From NCBI RefSeq assembly GCF_023721795.1, contig NZ_JAMQYE010000001.1:2108001-2172000 (forward strand): a DNA stretch of 64,000 bases, in the 5' to 3' direction. A program made the translations under genes and the position numbers. Within the stretch, counting starts at the first letter, position 1, and the number at the start of each line of letters is the position of its first letter. Origin of the DNA: Zeimonas sediminis. GTDB lineage: Bacteria; Pseudomonadota; Gammaproteobacteria; Burkholderiales; Burkholderiaceae_E. Of the stretch, positions 1 through 8,770 are shown one piece after another. A model generated the notes under the pieces. The model was not told where the DNA came from and made no database searches. It saw only the letters and a list, made by a program, of their open reading frames with translations.

Positions 1-228
1 CTGGGAGAGGGATTGAGCGGCTCGTTGCCTGACATCGCCATCGACGAGGCCCCGGACGGAACGCCGACTCTCGCGCGCTCCGGGAACCGCCAGGTCGATC
101 CCCGGGCGTGGAGCCTTGTCGACCTGGACGTCGACCCCGCGTACAGGGCCTGCCTCGCGCACGTCCGCCACCGGGGACCGACAGTGCTGCGAGAATACGG
201 TTCGACCTGCTCGAGGACGCTCGGATGA
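1..228 (+). CDS. Possible 3' end of an unidentified gene (partial)
   Basis: The frame is open from the window edge to a TGA at 226-228, which overlaps the ATG of the next gene (ATGA). The visible 75 codons include the stretch DPRAWSLVDLDVDPAYRACL and match no family I recognise. A TTG at 13 could serve as a start, but the frame runs through it to the edge, so this is more likely a truncated C-terminus. GC-rich DNA often carries spurious open frames; the ATGA overlap is the only real argument for coding. Confidence 0.3.
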   Translation: MGEGLSGSLPDIAIDEAPDGTPTLARSGNRQVDPRAWSLVDLDVDPAYRACLAHVRHRGPTVLREYGSTCSRTLG

Positions 229-1238
229 GAGACCGGCCGGCATCCCGGAGCGCCGGCGTGCGCCGGGGCGCGAGCCTGCTCATGTGCGCGACGGCGGCTG
301 CGCTGTGCTGGCCGGGCCACGTGCGCGGGGTCGAGGCCGTTGCCGCGCCCCCGCCCGCAGCCGTGCCCTCCGGGCAGGCGCGCAAGCCCGACGCCCGGGA
401 GTTCTTCGAGCGCGGCCAGCTGATCGAGCGGACCGAGCACGGTGACGGGGCGATCGCGCGCGCCTACGTCCTCTACTGCGAAGCCGCCCGCCTGGGCAGC
501 CCCGACGCGCTGATGCGCCTGGGCTGGATCCATGCCGACGGGCAGGGCCGCCCCCGCGACGAGGGCATCGCGAGCACGCTCTTCCGTCGCGCGGCCGGGT
601 TCTCGGGCCGCCACGACCGCCTGCCCGAGTGCCTGCGCGAACCCTGGCAGCCCCTGGTCATGCCGCCGATCGACACGACGGCGCCCCCTCCCGTCAGGGC
701 GGCAGCGCCGCCCGCCATTCCGAGGCCTGCCGAGTTCGAGCCGGCGGTCCTGTCGCCCGGTCGCCAGAAACTCGTGCGGACGGTGCTGCGGATGGCCCTC
801 GACTACAAGGTCGACCCGCGCCTCGTCTTCGCGGTGATGCAGACCGAGTCGAACTTCGACGCGAACGCCGTGTCCCCGAAGAACGCGCAGGGCCTGATGC
901 AGCTGATCCCCGAGACGGCCGAGCGATTCGCGGTGCGGGACGTCTTCGACCCGATCGACAACCTGCGCGGCGGAATCGGTTACCTGCGCTGGCTGCTCGC
1001 CTACTACCGGGGCGACGTGATCCTGACGCTCGCCGCCTACAACGCCGGCGAGGGCGCGGTCGACCGGCACCGGGGCGTGCCGCCGTTTCCGGAAACGCTC
1101 GCCTATGTCCAGCGGATCCGCGCGCTCTATCCGCACGACCGGCATTTCTTCGATCCCCGGGTCGCCGATCCGCCGGTCTGGCTGGGCGCCGCGGCCCCGG
1201 ACCGTCGCGATCGGCCGCCGCTCGCCTCGCGCCGCTGA
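225..1238 (+). CDS. Exported lytic transglycosylase with Sel1-like repeat
   Basis: A 337-residue protein predicted to cleave peptidoglycan glycan strands in the periplasm. Residues 1-36 form a signal peptide (basic start, then a hydrophobic LLMCATAAALCW core). A Sel1-like helical repeat (ALMRLGWIHADGQG) lies near residues 95-125. The SLT domain covers about 190-310, with the catalytic glutamate near Glu208 in MQTESNFDANA, followed by GLMQLIP and LAAYNAGEGAV, all standard for family 1 transglycosylases. The ATG at 225 is chosen because it begins the signal peptide; an upstream GTG at 108 would add 39 residues without one. The gene may be coupled to the open frame ending at 228. Confidence 0.85.
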   Translation: MRDRPASRSAGVRRGASLLMCATAAALCWPGHVRGVEAVAAPPPAAVPSGQARKPDAREFFERGQLIERTEHGDGAIARAYVLYCEAARLGSPDALMRLGWIHADGQGRPRDEGIASTLFRRAAGFSGRHDRLPECLREPWQPLVMPPIDTTAPPPVRAAAPPAIPRPAEFEPAVLSPGRQKLVRTVLRMALDYKVDPRLVFAVMQTESNFDANAVSPKNAQGLMQLIPETAERFAVRDVFDPIDNLRGGIGYLRWLLAYYRGDVILTLAAYNAGEGAVDRHRGVPPFPETLAYVQRIRALYPHDRHFFDPRVADPPVWLGAAAPDRRDRPPLASRR

Positions 1239-1287
1239 ACGGGGCGGCTCCCCGCCGGCGCCCGCCCGGATCGCGCTTCGTCCCCTC

Positions 1288-3153
1288 TCAGTCGCGCCCG
1301 CGCGAGGACCCGCCGGCGTCCGCTTCCTGTTCCTCCCGCTGCTGCAGCGCCCACAGCCGCGCGTACTCGCCGCCCGCTCGCAGCAACTCGCGGTGGGTGC
1401 CGCGCTCGACGATCCGGCCGCCCGCCATCACCAGGATCTGCGCCGCGTCGGCGACGGTCGACAACCGGTGCGCGACGACCAGCGTGGTCCGGTGCGCCGC
1501 GGCGCTGCGCAGCGCCCCCTGTATCGCCTGCTCGTTCCGGCTGTCGAGCGCCGAGGTCGCCTCGTCGAGCACCAGGATCGGCGGATCCTTGAGCAGCGCC
1601 CGCGCGATCGCGACCCGCTGCTTCTCGCCGCCCGACAGCTTCAGCCCCCGCTCGCCCACCACCGTGTCGTAGCCCTTCGGCAGCGTCTCGACGAAATCGT
1701 GCAGCCTGGCGGCGCGCGCGGCCGCGACGATCTCCGCGTCGCCCGCGTCGGGCCGGCCGTAGCCGATGTTGTAGCGGATCGTGTCGTTGAACAGCACCGT
1801 GTCCTGCGGCACGATCCCGATCGCCGCGCGCAGGCTGGCCTGGGTCACCGACCGGATGTCCTGGCCGTCGATCGCGACCCGCCCGTCGCTCACGTCGTAG
1901 AAGCGGAACAGCAGCCGCGCGAGCGTCGACTTGCCCGCCCCGCTGGCGCCGACCACCGCGGTGGTCGTGCCCGGCGCCATCGCGAAGTCGACCTCGTGCA
2001 GGATCGTGCGGTCTGCGTCGTAGCCGAACGACACTCGCTCGAACCGGATCGCCGGCGCGCCGGCGAGCGCGAGCGGCCGCGCATCGGGCGCGTCGTCGAT
2101 CTCGCGCCGCTCGGACAGCAGCCGGAACATCCGTTCCATGTCGGTCAGCGCCTGCCGCAGCTCCCGGTACAGCACGCCGAGGAAATTGAGCGGCGCATAG
2201 AGCTGGATCATGAACGCGTTGACCAGCACCAGGTCCCCGAGCGACATCGTGCCGTCGACGACGCCGGCGGTGGCCCGCCAGAGCAGCAGCGTGACCGCGG
2301 TGGCGATGATCACCGCCTGGCCGAGGTTCAGAACGCTGAGCGAGGCCTGCGAGCGGATCGCCGCGCGCATCTTCTCGCGCAGGTTCTCGTCGTAGCGCCC
2401 CGCCTCGAAGTCCTCGTTGCCGAAGTAGCGGACCGTCTCGTAGTTGAGCAGTGCGTCGATCGCGCGCGTGTTCGCGCGCGAGTCCTGCTCGTTCATCCGG
2501 CGGCGGAACTGCGTCCGCCACTCGGTGACCCGCACCGTCCACAGCACGTAGAGCGACAGCGCCCCGATCGCGATGCCGGCGAACCAAGGGTCGTAGTTCA
2601 GCGCCAGGTAGCCGACCACCAGGAGGACCTCGATCAGCGTGGGCAGCACGCTGTACAGCGTGAACGAGATCAGGCTGGAGATGCCCTGCGCGCCGCGCTC
2701 GATGTCGCGCGACATGCCGCCCATCTGCCGGTCGAGGTGAAAGCGCAGCGACAGCGACAGCAGGTGCCGGAAGACCTGCAGCGTGATCGTGCGCGAGGCG
2801 TCGTGGGTGACCCGCGAGAACACCAGCTCGCGCAGCTCGGTGAACAGCGTCGTGCCGAGCCTCAGCGCGCCGTAGCCGACGAGCAGCGCCGCCGGCACGA
2901 CCAGCGCCGCGCGGGCGGCGTCCTTCTGCACGTCGAGCGAGTCGACGATCTCCTTGAGCACCAGCGGCACGCCGACGTTGGCGAACTTCGCCGCCACCAG
3001 GCACGACAACGCGAACGCGATCCGCCAGCGCCAGCGCCACAGGTAGGGCAGAAGGCGCGCGACCGTGTGCCAGTCGCCGGGCGGCTGCGCGGCTGCGCCG
3101 GCCGGAGGCATGTCGAAGGTCGCGCTGCGTCGCATGGGGATCGGGTCCGGCAA
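1288..3153 (-). CDS. ABC exporter, fused permease and ATPase (Atm1 type)
   Basis: A 621-residue half transporter that would work as a homodimer in the inner membrane. The N-terminal half carries the six-helix exporter domain (RIAFALSCLVAAKFANVGVP, then GLALNYDPW-type segments). The C-terminal half is the ATPase: Walker A GASGAGKST near residue 400, Q-loop VPQDTVLFND, signature LSGGEKQR near 505 and Walker B ILVLDEATSALD near 525. The opening pattern (LLPYLWRWRWRI, VPLVLKEIVDSLD) resembles Atm1/HMT1-like exporters, which move glutathione-linked sulfur or metal species. The substrate is inferred only from that resemblance. It is divergent from yciA, separated by 45 bases. Confidence 0.85.
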   Translation of the reverse strand: MPDPIPMRRSATFDMPPAGAAAQPPGDWHTVARLLPYLWRWRWRIAFALSCLVAAKFANVGVPLVLKEIVDSLDVQKDAARAALVVPAALLVGYGALRLGTTLFTELRELVFSRVTHDASRTITLQVFRHLLSLSLRFHLDRQMGGMSRDIERGAQGISSLISFTLYSVLPTLIEVLLVVGYLALNYDPWFAGIAIGALSLYVLWTVRVTEWRTQFRRRMNEQDSRANTRAIDALLNYETVRYFGNEDFEAGRYDENLREKMRAAIRSQASLSVLNLGQAVIIATAVTLLLWRATAGVVDGTMSLGDLVLVNAFMIQLYAPLNFLGVLYRELRQALTDMERMFRLLSERREIDDAPDARPLALAGAPAIRFERVSFGYDADRTILHEVDFAMAPGTTTAVVGASGAGKSTLARLLFRFYDVSDGRVAIDGQDIRSVTQASLRAAIGIVPQDTVLFNDTIRYNIGYGRPDAGDAEIVAAARAARLHDFVETLPKGYDTVVGERGLKLSGGEKQRVAIARALLKDPPILVLDEATSALDSRNEQAIQGALRSAAAHRTTLVVAHRLSTVADAAQILVMAGGRIVERGTHRELLRAGGEYARLWALQQREEQEADAGGSSRGRD

Positions 3154-3198
3154 AAGGCGTTATTCTGCTTCGATCCGCACGCGACCGGAGAAGCGCCG

Positions 3199-3597
3199 AT
3201 GGAAGCCCACACGACCACGCTGCCCGAAGGGCGGATGCCGGTGCTTCGCGTCGTGCCGATGCCTGCCGACGCGAACGTGCACGGCGACGTGTTCGGCGGC
3301 TGGATCATGTCTCAGGTCGACATCGCCGGCTCGCTGCCCGCGGTGCGCCGGGCCAACGGCCGGGTCGCCACCGTGGCGGTCAATTCCTTCGTGTTCAAGC
3401 AGCCGGTCTTCGTCGGCGACCTGCTCAGCTTCTACGCCGAGGTGGTCAAGGTGGGCCGCACCTCGGTCACCGTCTTCGTCGAGGTCTACGCGCAGCGCAA
3501 CCGGCTGGTCGACGAGGTGGTCAAGGTGACCGAGGCCACGCTCACCTACGTGGCCACCGACGAGGACCGCCAGCCGCGTCCGCTGCCGCCGGCCTGA
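3199..3597 (+). CDS. yciA: YciA-type acyl-CoA thioesterase
   Basis: A 132-residue hotdog-fold protein that hydrolyses acyl-CoA thioesters in the cytoplasm. The family marks are visible: VVPMPADANVHGDVFGGWIM near the N-terminus, which holds the Asn and catalytic Asp region, and a core of FVFKQPVFVGDLLSFYAEV. Its length equals that of YciA enzymes. The ATG at 3199 places MEAHTTTLPEG before the domain. A TATTCT hexamer at 3161-3166 is a plausible -10 box. It converges on the dehalogenase-like gene with only 13 bases between the stops. Confidence 0.9.
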   Translation: MEAHTTTLPEGRMPVLRVVPMPADANVHGDVFGGWIMSQVDIAGSLPAVRRANGRVATVAVNSFVFKQPVFVGDLLSFYAEVVKVGRTSVTVFVEVYAQRNRLVDEVVKVTEATLTYVATDEDRQPRPLPPA

Positions 3598-3610
3598 GCG
3601 AGGGCCAGGC

Positions 3611-4297
3611 TCAGCTGACCCAGCCGCCCGCGAACGGGAAGCTCTGGCCGGCGAAGAAGTTCACCTCGGAGCTCGCCAGGAAGACCGCGAACAGCGCGTC
3701 CTCGCGCGCGGTGGCCAGCCGCCCGGCCGGCACCTCGCGCCTGAGCCGCTCCTGGAAGGCCGGCATCGCCTGCACCTCGGGCCCGTAGTACATCGGGTTC
3801 TCGACGAAGTTCTGCGCGATCAGGTTGACCTGCACGTTGCTCGCCGCCACCTCGGCGCCCACCGCGCGCACGTAGGAGACCTGCGCGCCGCGCGCCGCCG
3901 CATAGGTCGACGTGCGCTTCTGGCCGCGCAGCGCGGTCGCGCTGCCCATCACCACGATCTTTCCCTCGCGCCGTTCGAGCATCCCGGGCAGCACCGCGCG
4001 GAACAGCCGCGGCAACGGGTCGACCATGTTCGCGAACACGTGGCGCCACTCTTCGTCGCCGACCTCGTGCGCGCGGGTCGACGGCGCCGGCACGCCGAGG
4101 TTCGCGATCAGCACGTCGACCCGCCCCGCCGCCTCGACCGCTTGCCGGGCCGCCGCGGGCGCGGCGAGCGAGCCCTCGTGCGCGACGACCGTCGCGCCGT
4201 GCTCGCGAAAGGCCTCGACCAGAACCGGCCCCATGAATTCCGCGGCCTGGGTGACCAGCACCCGCTTGCCGGCCAGGCTGTCCCCGATCCTCGCCAT
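3611..4297 (-). CDS. Halohydrin dehalogenase-like protein (SDR-related)
   Basis: A 228-residue Rossmann-fold protein that an automatic search would probably call an SDR oxidoreductase. Two positions argue otherwise. The glycine-rich cofactor loop is replaced by Thr16-x4-Phe21-x-Gly23 (TQAAEFMG), and the catalytic set is Ser119-x12-Tyr132-x3-Arg136 (YAAAR), with Arg in place of the SDR Lys. Both patterns are the published diagnostic motifs of halohydrin dehalogenases, which eliminate halide from vicinal haloalcohols to give epoxides and do not use NAD(P)H. The segment NFVENPMYYGPEV before the C-terminal third and the ending AGGWVS also fit that family. Length is typical. The natural substrate is unknown. 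Confidence 0.8.
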   Translation of the reverse strand: MARIGDSLAGKRVLVTQAAEFMGPVLVEAFREHGATVVAHEGSLAAPAAARQAVEAAGRVDVLIANLGVPAPSTRAHEVGDEEWRHVFANMVDPLPRLFRAVLPGMLERREGKIVVMGSATALRGQKRTSTYAAARGAQVSYVRAVGAEVAASNVQVNLIAQNFVENPMYYGPEVQAMPAFQERLRREVPAGRLATAREDALFAVFLASSEVNFFAGQSFPFAGGWVS

Positions 4298-4473
4298 CGC
4301 GCTCTCCTCGCTTCCCTCGATCGGGCGATTATCGCGCCCTATAACCGCGCAGGGGAGCGAGAATCGGTGCCGCAGCGTTCCACTGCGGCTAGAATCCGCG
4401 CGCCGCGGACGCCCCGCGGGCCGCCGGGCGGCCCGTAAGTTCGTCCCGCGAAAGCCGAACAGGCAGACTGATC

Positions 4474-5556
4474 ATGACAATCGTCCTATTCATCGCCGGG
4501 CTGGTCCTGCTGGTCGCGGGCGCCGAGCTGCTGGTCCGCGGAGCCTCCAGGCTGGCCGCGGCCTTCGGCATGTCGCCGCTCGTGATCGGACTGACCGTGG
4601 TCGCGTTCGGGACCAGCGCGCCGGAGATCGCGATCTCGGTCGGCGCGTCGCTGAACGGCCAGACCGACGTCGCGGTGGGCAACGTGGTCGGCAGCAACAT
4701 CTTCAACGTGCTGTTCATCCTGGGCGCCTCGGCGCTGATCGTGCCGCTGGCCGTCGCGCGGCAGGTGATCCGGCAGGAGGTCCCGGTGATGATCGGCGCT
4801 TCGCTGCTGCTGCTGGCGCTGATCCTCGACGGATCGCTCGATCGGCTCGACGGCACGCTTCTGACGCTCTTGGTCTTCGCCTACCTGGCTTTCCTGGTGG
4901 TGCAGTCCCGCCGCGAAGCTCAGGCGGCCGCCGACCGCGCGGTCCGGGGGGCGGCGCCGGAGCGGAAGGCGCAGGCCGCCGGCCTGCCGCTGCAGGTCGC
5001 GCTGATCGTGGGCGGCCTGGTCGCGCTGGTCTTCGGCGCGCGGATGCTGGTGGAGGCGGCAGTGGACTTCGCCCGCGCGCTCGGGGTCAGCGAGCTGGTC
5101 ATAGGCCTGACGATCGTCGCGGCCGGCACCTCGCTGCCCGAGGTCGCCGCCTCGATCACCGCGGCGCTGCGCGGCGAGCGCGACATGGCGGTCGGCAACG
5201 TGGTCGGCAGCAACATCCTGAACATCCTCGCCTGCCTGGGCCTGGCCTCGCTGGTGTCGCCGGCGCCGCTGGCGATCGCGCCGTCGGTGCTGAACTTCGA
5301 CATCTGGGTGATGCTGGCCGCGGCGCTGGCCTGCCTGCCGGTGCTGGTCACCGGCCGCGAGATCGCCCGTTGGGAAGGGGCGATCCTGGTCGGCTACTAT
5401 CTGGCCTACGCCGCCTACCTGATCCTCGCGGCCCAGCAGCATGACGCGCTCGCCGCCTTCTCGGACATCATGCTGTCCTTCGCGATCCCCCTCACGATCG
5501 TGACCCTCGTGGCGCTGGCGGTCCGCCCCGGCGCCACCCGGAGCCTTCGCCGATGA
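4474..5556 (+). CDS. Calcium/sodium exchanger (CaCA family, YrbG-like)
   Basis: A 360-residue integral membrane protein predicted to exchange Ca2+ for Na+ or H+. It contains the two inverted alpha repeats of the family, GLTVVAFGTSAPE near residue 40 and GLTIVAAGTSLPE near 211, each followed by AVGNVVGSNI, which form the ion pathway. About ten hydrophobic segments are visible. The stop overlaps the mrpA ATG by four bases (5553-5556), so it is probably the first gene of the Mrp operon. A TAGAAT hexamer at 4390-4395 and a TATAAC at 4340-4345 lie in the 176-base gap to the divergent gene; which one is used is not clear. Confidence 0.9.
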   Translation: MTIVLFIAGLVLLVAGAELLVRGASRLAAAFGMSPLVIGLTVVAFGTSAPEIAISVGASLNGQTDVAVGNVVGSNIFNVLFILGASALIVPLAVARQVIRQEVPVMIGASLLLLALILDGSLDRLDGTLLTLLVFAYLAFLVVQSRREAQAAADRAVRGAAPERKAQAAGLPLQVALIVGGLVALVFGARMLVEAAVDFARALGVSELVIGLTIVAAGTSLPEVAASITAALRGERDMAVGNVVGSNILNILACLGLASLVSPAPLAIAPSVLNFDIWVMLAAALACLPVLVTGREIARWEGAILVGYYLAYAAYLILAAQQHDALAAFSDIMLSFAIPLTIVTLVALAVRPGATRSLRR

Positions 5557-8426
5557 CCTCCCTGCCCATCCTGGCCCTGCTGCCGTTCGCGGCGGCGCTG
5601 CTGCTCGCTGCGGTGCCCAATCGCTCGAAGGCCGCCGCAGCGTGGATCGCCGGCGCGACCGCCCTGATCGGCTGCGCGCTGCTCGCCGGCCTCGCGCCCG
5701 CGGTCTTCGACGGCCAGGTGCCGGCCTGGAGCGTTTCGTGGATGCCCGGCCTGGGCATGGACTTCGGCTTCAGGCTCGACGGCCTGGCCTGGATGTTCGC
5801 GCTGCTGATCCTGGGCATCGGCGCGCTGGTCGTGCTCTACGGCGCCTACTACCTGCACCACGAGGACCCGCCGGCGCGCTTCTTCATGTTCCTGATGCTG
5901 TTCATGGGGGCGATGCTCGGCGTGGTGCTGGCCGACAACCTGCTGCTGCTCGTGGTGTTCTGGGAGCTGACCAGCCTGTCGTCGTTCCTGCTGATCGGCT
6001 ACTGGAACCACCGGATCGACGCCCGGGAGGGCGCGCGGATGGCGCTCACGATCACCGGTGCCGGCGGCCTGGCGCTGCTGGCCGGCGTGCTGCTGATCGG
6101 CCACATCGTCGGCAGCCTGAAGCTCGACGACGTCCTGGCCGCCGGCGACGTCATCCGCGCCCATCCGCTGTACCTGCCGGCCCTGCTGCTGGTGCTGGCC
6201 GGCGCGTTCACCAAGTCGGCCCAGTTCCCCTTCCACTTCTGGCTGCCGCACGCGATGGCAGCGCCCACGCCGGTGTCGGCCTACCTGCACTCGGCCACCA
6301 TGGTGAAGGCCGGCGTGTTCCTTCTGGCCCGCATGTACCCGGCGCTTGGCGGCAGCGACGCCTGGTTCTGGATCGTCACGCTGACCGGCCTGGCCACGCT
6401 GCTGACCGGCGCCTACCTGGCGATCTTCAAGCACGACCTGAAGGGCCTGCTCGCCTACTCCACGATCAGCCACCTGGGCCTGATCACGATGCTGTTCGGC
6501 CTGGACACGCGGCTGGCCGTGGTCGCCGGCGTCTTCCACATCATGAACCACGCGACCTTCAAGGCCTCGCTGTTCATGTCGGCCGGCATCATCGACCACG
6601 AGAGCGGCACGCGCGACATGCGCAAGCTCAACGGCCTGTTCCGCTACATGCCGCAGACCGCGGTGCTCGGAATGGTCGCGGCGTCGGCAATGGCCGGCGT
6701 GCCGCTGCTCAACGGCTTCCTGTCCAAGGAGATGTTCTTCGCCGAGACGCTGGCGCGCGGCGACGGCGGCTTCATCGGCATCCTGCTGCCGGTGGGCGCC
6801 ACGCTCGCCGGCCTGTTCAGCGTGGCCTACAGCGCGCGCTTCGTTCACGACGTGTTCTTCAACGGCGAGCCCAAGGACCTGCCGAAGACCCCGCACGAGC
6901 CGCCGCGCTTCATGCGCGTGCCGGTCGAGTTGCTGGTGGTGCTGTGCGTGGCGGTGGGCATCGCGCCGGCGCTCACCGTGGCGCCGCTGCTGGCCGTGGC
7001 CGCCGGCGCCGCGCTGGGCGGGCCGCTTCCCGAGTACAGCCTGGCGGTCTGGCACGGCTTCAACCTGCCGCTCGCGATGAGCGCGATCGCGCTGGTCGGC
7101 GGGCTGGCGCTGTACTTCGGGCTGCAACGCCGGGTGAACCTGCACCAGGTCATCCACATCCCGCGCGGCGGCCGGGAGGCCTTCCTGTTCGTGCTCGAGC
7201 GCACCTACGAGGCCGCGCGCGGCCTCACGCTCGCGCTGCAGAACGGCAACCTGCAGCGCTACCTGATGCTGCTGGTGGTCTGCGCGATCGCGGCCGGCGC
7301 CCTGCCCTTCCTGGAGCACGGTTTCCGCGTGGCCGACGCCGGCGCGGACGCCGCGCCGGTCCCGCCGTTCAACGGGGCGGCTGCGGCGATCTGGGCGGTG
7401 GGCGTGGTCTCTGCCTTCGCCACGATGATCGCCTACCGTCGGCGGCTGCTGGCGCTGATCCCGCTGGGCGCGGTGGGCCTGGTGGTGAGCCTGACCTTCG
7501 TGCACTTCTCCGCGCCCGACCTGGCGCTCACGCAGATCCTGGTCGAGGTGGTGACCATCATCCTGATGATGCTCGCGCTGGCCTGGCTGCCCGAGGAGAG
7601 CCCGCGCGAGCGCAACCGCTGGGAGACCGGCCGCGACGCGCTGCTGGCGATCGGCGCCGGCCTGGGCGTGACGGCGCTGGTCTACGCGGTGCTCGACCGG
7701 CCGGTGTCCTCGATCTCGCCCTACTTCCTCGAGACCGCGCTGCCCGAGGGCGGCGGCTCGAACGCGGTCAACGTGATCCTGGTCGACTACCGCGGCTTCG
7801 ACACGCTGGGCGAGATCACCGTGCTGGGCATCGCCGGCGTCGCGATCCACGCGATCCTCGCCGGCTTCATGCCGTCGCGCCGGCCCAACCCCGGCGTCGC
7901 GGGCGCCGACCCGCATCCGCTGATGCTGGCGATCGTGTCGCGCCTGCTGCTGCCGCTGGCCGCGCTGGTGTCTGCCTACCTGTTCCTGCGCGGCCACAAC
8001 CTGCCGGGCGGCGGCTTCATCGCCGGCCTGGTGCTCGCCATCGCGCTGATCCTGCAGTACGTGGCCAACGGCCAGCGTTTCGTGGGCACGCGCATGCGAA
8101 CCGACTTCCGGCCCTGGATCGGCTGGGGCCTGCTGATCGCCGGCGGCACCGGCGTGGCGGCCTGGTTCTTCGACGCGCCCTTCCTGACCAGCACCTACGA
8201 CTATCCGCTGTGGCCGATCGTCGGCGCGGTGCCCCTGGCCAGCGCCGCGGCCTTCGACCTGGGCGTATTCCTGACCGTGGTCGGCGCGACGATGGTCGGG
8301 CTGGCCTCGATCGCCCGACTGAACAGCCCGGACGATGCGGCCGCGGCGGCACCGGCCGGCGAACTCTCCGGACCCGGCAGCGCGGCGAACGCCGGGAAGC
8401 TTGCACAAGAAAGGAGCCAGGGATGA
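5553..8426 (+). CDS. mrpA: Mrp antiporter subunit A fused to subunit B domain
   Basis: A 957-residue subunit of the multisubunit monovalent cation/H+ antiporter, related to NuoL and NuoM of complex I. The core antiporter domain includes the conserved Glu in VFWELTSLSSF (near residue 138) and Lys in FTKSAQFPFHFW (near 220) and TMVKAG (near 251). The C-terminal part (about 785-930) carries an MrpB-like domain with RGHNLPGGGFIAGL, so A and B are one polypeptide, as in Pha-type (group 2) operons. It starts inside the stop of the exchanger gene and ends inside the start of mrpC. Confidence 0.93.
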   Translation: MTSLPILALLPFAAALLLAAVPNRSKAAAAWIAGATALIGCALLAGLAPAVFDGQVPAWSVSWMPGLGMDFGFRLDGLAWMFALLILGIGALVVLYGAYYLHHEDPPARFFMFLMLFMGAMLGVVLADNLLLLVVFWELTSLSSFLLIGYWNHRIDAREGARMALTITGAGGLALLAGVLLIGHIVGSLKLDDVLAAGDVIRAHPLYLPALLLVLAGAFTKSAQFPFHFWLPHAMAAPTPVSAYLHSATMVKAGVFLLARMYPALGGSDAWFWIVTLTGLATLLTGAYLAIFKHDLKGLLAYSTISHLGLITMLFGLDTRLAVVAGVFHIMNHATFKASLFMSAGIIDHESGTRDMRKLNGLFRYMPQTAVLGMVAASAMAGVPLLNGFLSKEMFFAETLARGDGGFIGILLPVGATLAGLFSVAYSARFVHDVFFNGEPKDLPKTPHEPPRFMRVPVELLVVLCVAVGIAPALTVAPLLAVAAGAALGGPLPEYSLAVWHGFNLPLAMSAIALVGGLALYFGLQRRVNLHQVIHIPRGGREAFLFVLERTYEAARGLTLALQNGNLQRYLMLLVVCAIAAGALPFLEHGFRVADAGADAAPVPPFNGAAAAIWAVGVVSAFATMIAYRRRLLALIPLGAVGLVVSLTFVHFSAPDLALTQILVEVVTIILMMLALAWLPEESPRERNRWETGRDALLAIGAGLGVTALVYAVLDRPVSSISPYFLETALPEGGGSNAVNVILVDYRGFDTLGEITVLGIAGVAIHAILAGFMPSRRPNPGVAGADPHPLMLAIVSRLLLPLAALVSAYLFLRGHNLPGGGFIAGLVLAIALILQYVANGQRFVGTRMRTDFRPWIGWGLLIAGGTGVAAWFFDAPFLTSTYDYPLWPIVGAVPLASAAAFDLGVFLTVVGATMVGLASIARLNSPDDAAAAAPAGELSGPGSAANAGKLAQERSQG

Positions 8427-8770
8427 GCCTGCTCGTCGCGCTGGGGATCGGCGCACTCACCGGCACCGGCATCTGGCTGATGCTGCGTGCCCGCACCTTC
8501 GACCTGATCCTGGGCCTGACCCTGCTGTCGTACGCGGTGAACCTGTTCATCTTCGCGATGGGCCGGCTCAAGGTCGCCGCGCCGCCCATCCTGGATCCGT
8601 CTCTGCCGCCCACCCTCGAAACCTATGCCGATCCGCTTCCGCAGGCCCTGGTGCTGACCGCGATCGTGATCGGCTTCGCGATGACCGCGCTGATGCTGGT
8701 CATCGCGCTGCGCACCCATCTCGAGACCGGCTCCGACCACGTCGACGGCGGAGGCTCCGACCGCACATGA
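8423..8770 (+). CDS. mrpC: Mrp antiporter subunit C (NuoK-like)
   Basis: A 115-residue protein with three membrane helices, homologous to NuoK. Family marks are LGLTLLSYAVNLFIFAMG and the following DPLPQALVLTAIVIGFA. The ATG at 8423 overlaps the mrpA stop and is preceded by a good ribosome site (AAGGAG at 8410-8415). The stop overlaps the mrpD start by four bases. The short acidic tail ETGSDHVDGGGSDRT is unremarkable. Confidence 0.92.
   Translation: MSLLVALGIGALTGTGIWLMLRARTFDLILGLTLLSYAVNLFIFAMGRLKVAAPPILDPSLPPTLETYADPLPQALVLTAIVIGFAMTALMLVIALRTHLETGSDHVDGGGSDRT

Noticed and set aside
1105-3597. An 830-codon plus-strand frame across the ABC exporter into yciA
   Set aside because: Only its last 132 residues form a real protein (YciA); the rest is antisense to a well-supported ABC transporter.
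3611-4297. Ordinary short-chain dehydrogenase
   Set aside because: The cofactor loop lacks the glycine pattern, and the catalytic Lys is Arg with the dehalogenase spacing.
5415-8456. A 1013-codon open frame on the minus strand across mrpA
   Set aside because: Its translation is rich in Arg, Gln, His and Asp with no domain; it is the antisense shadow of mrpA caused by high GC.
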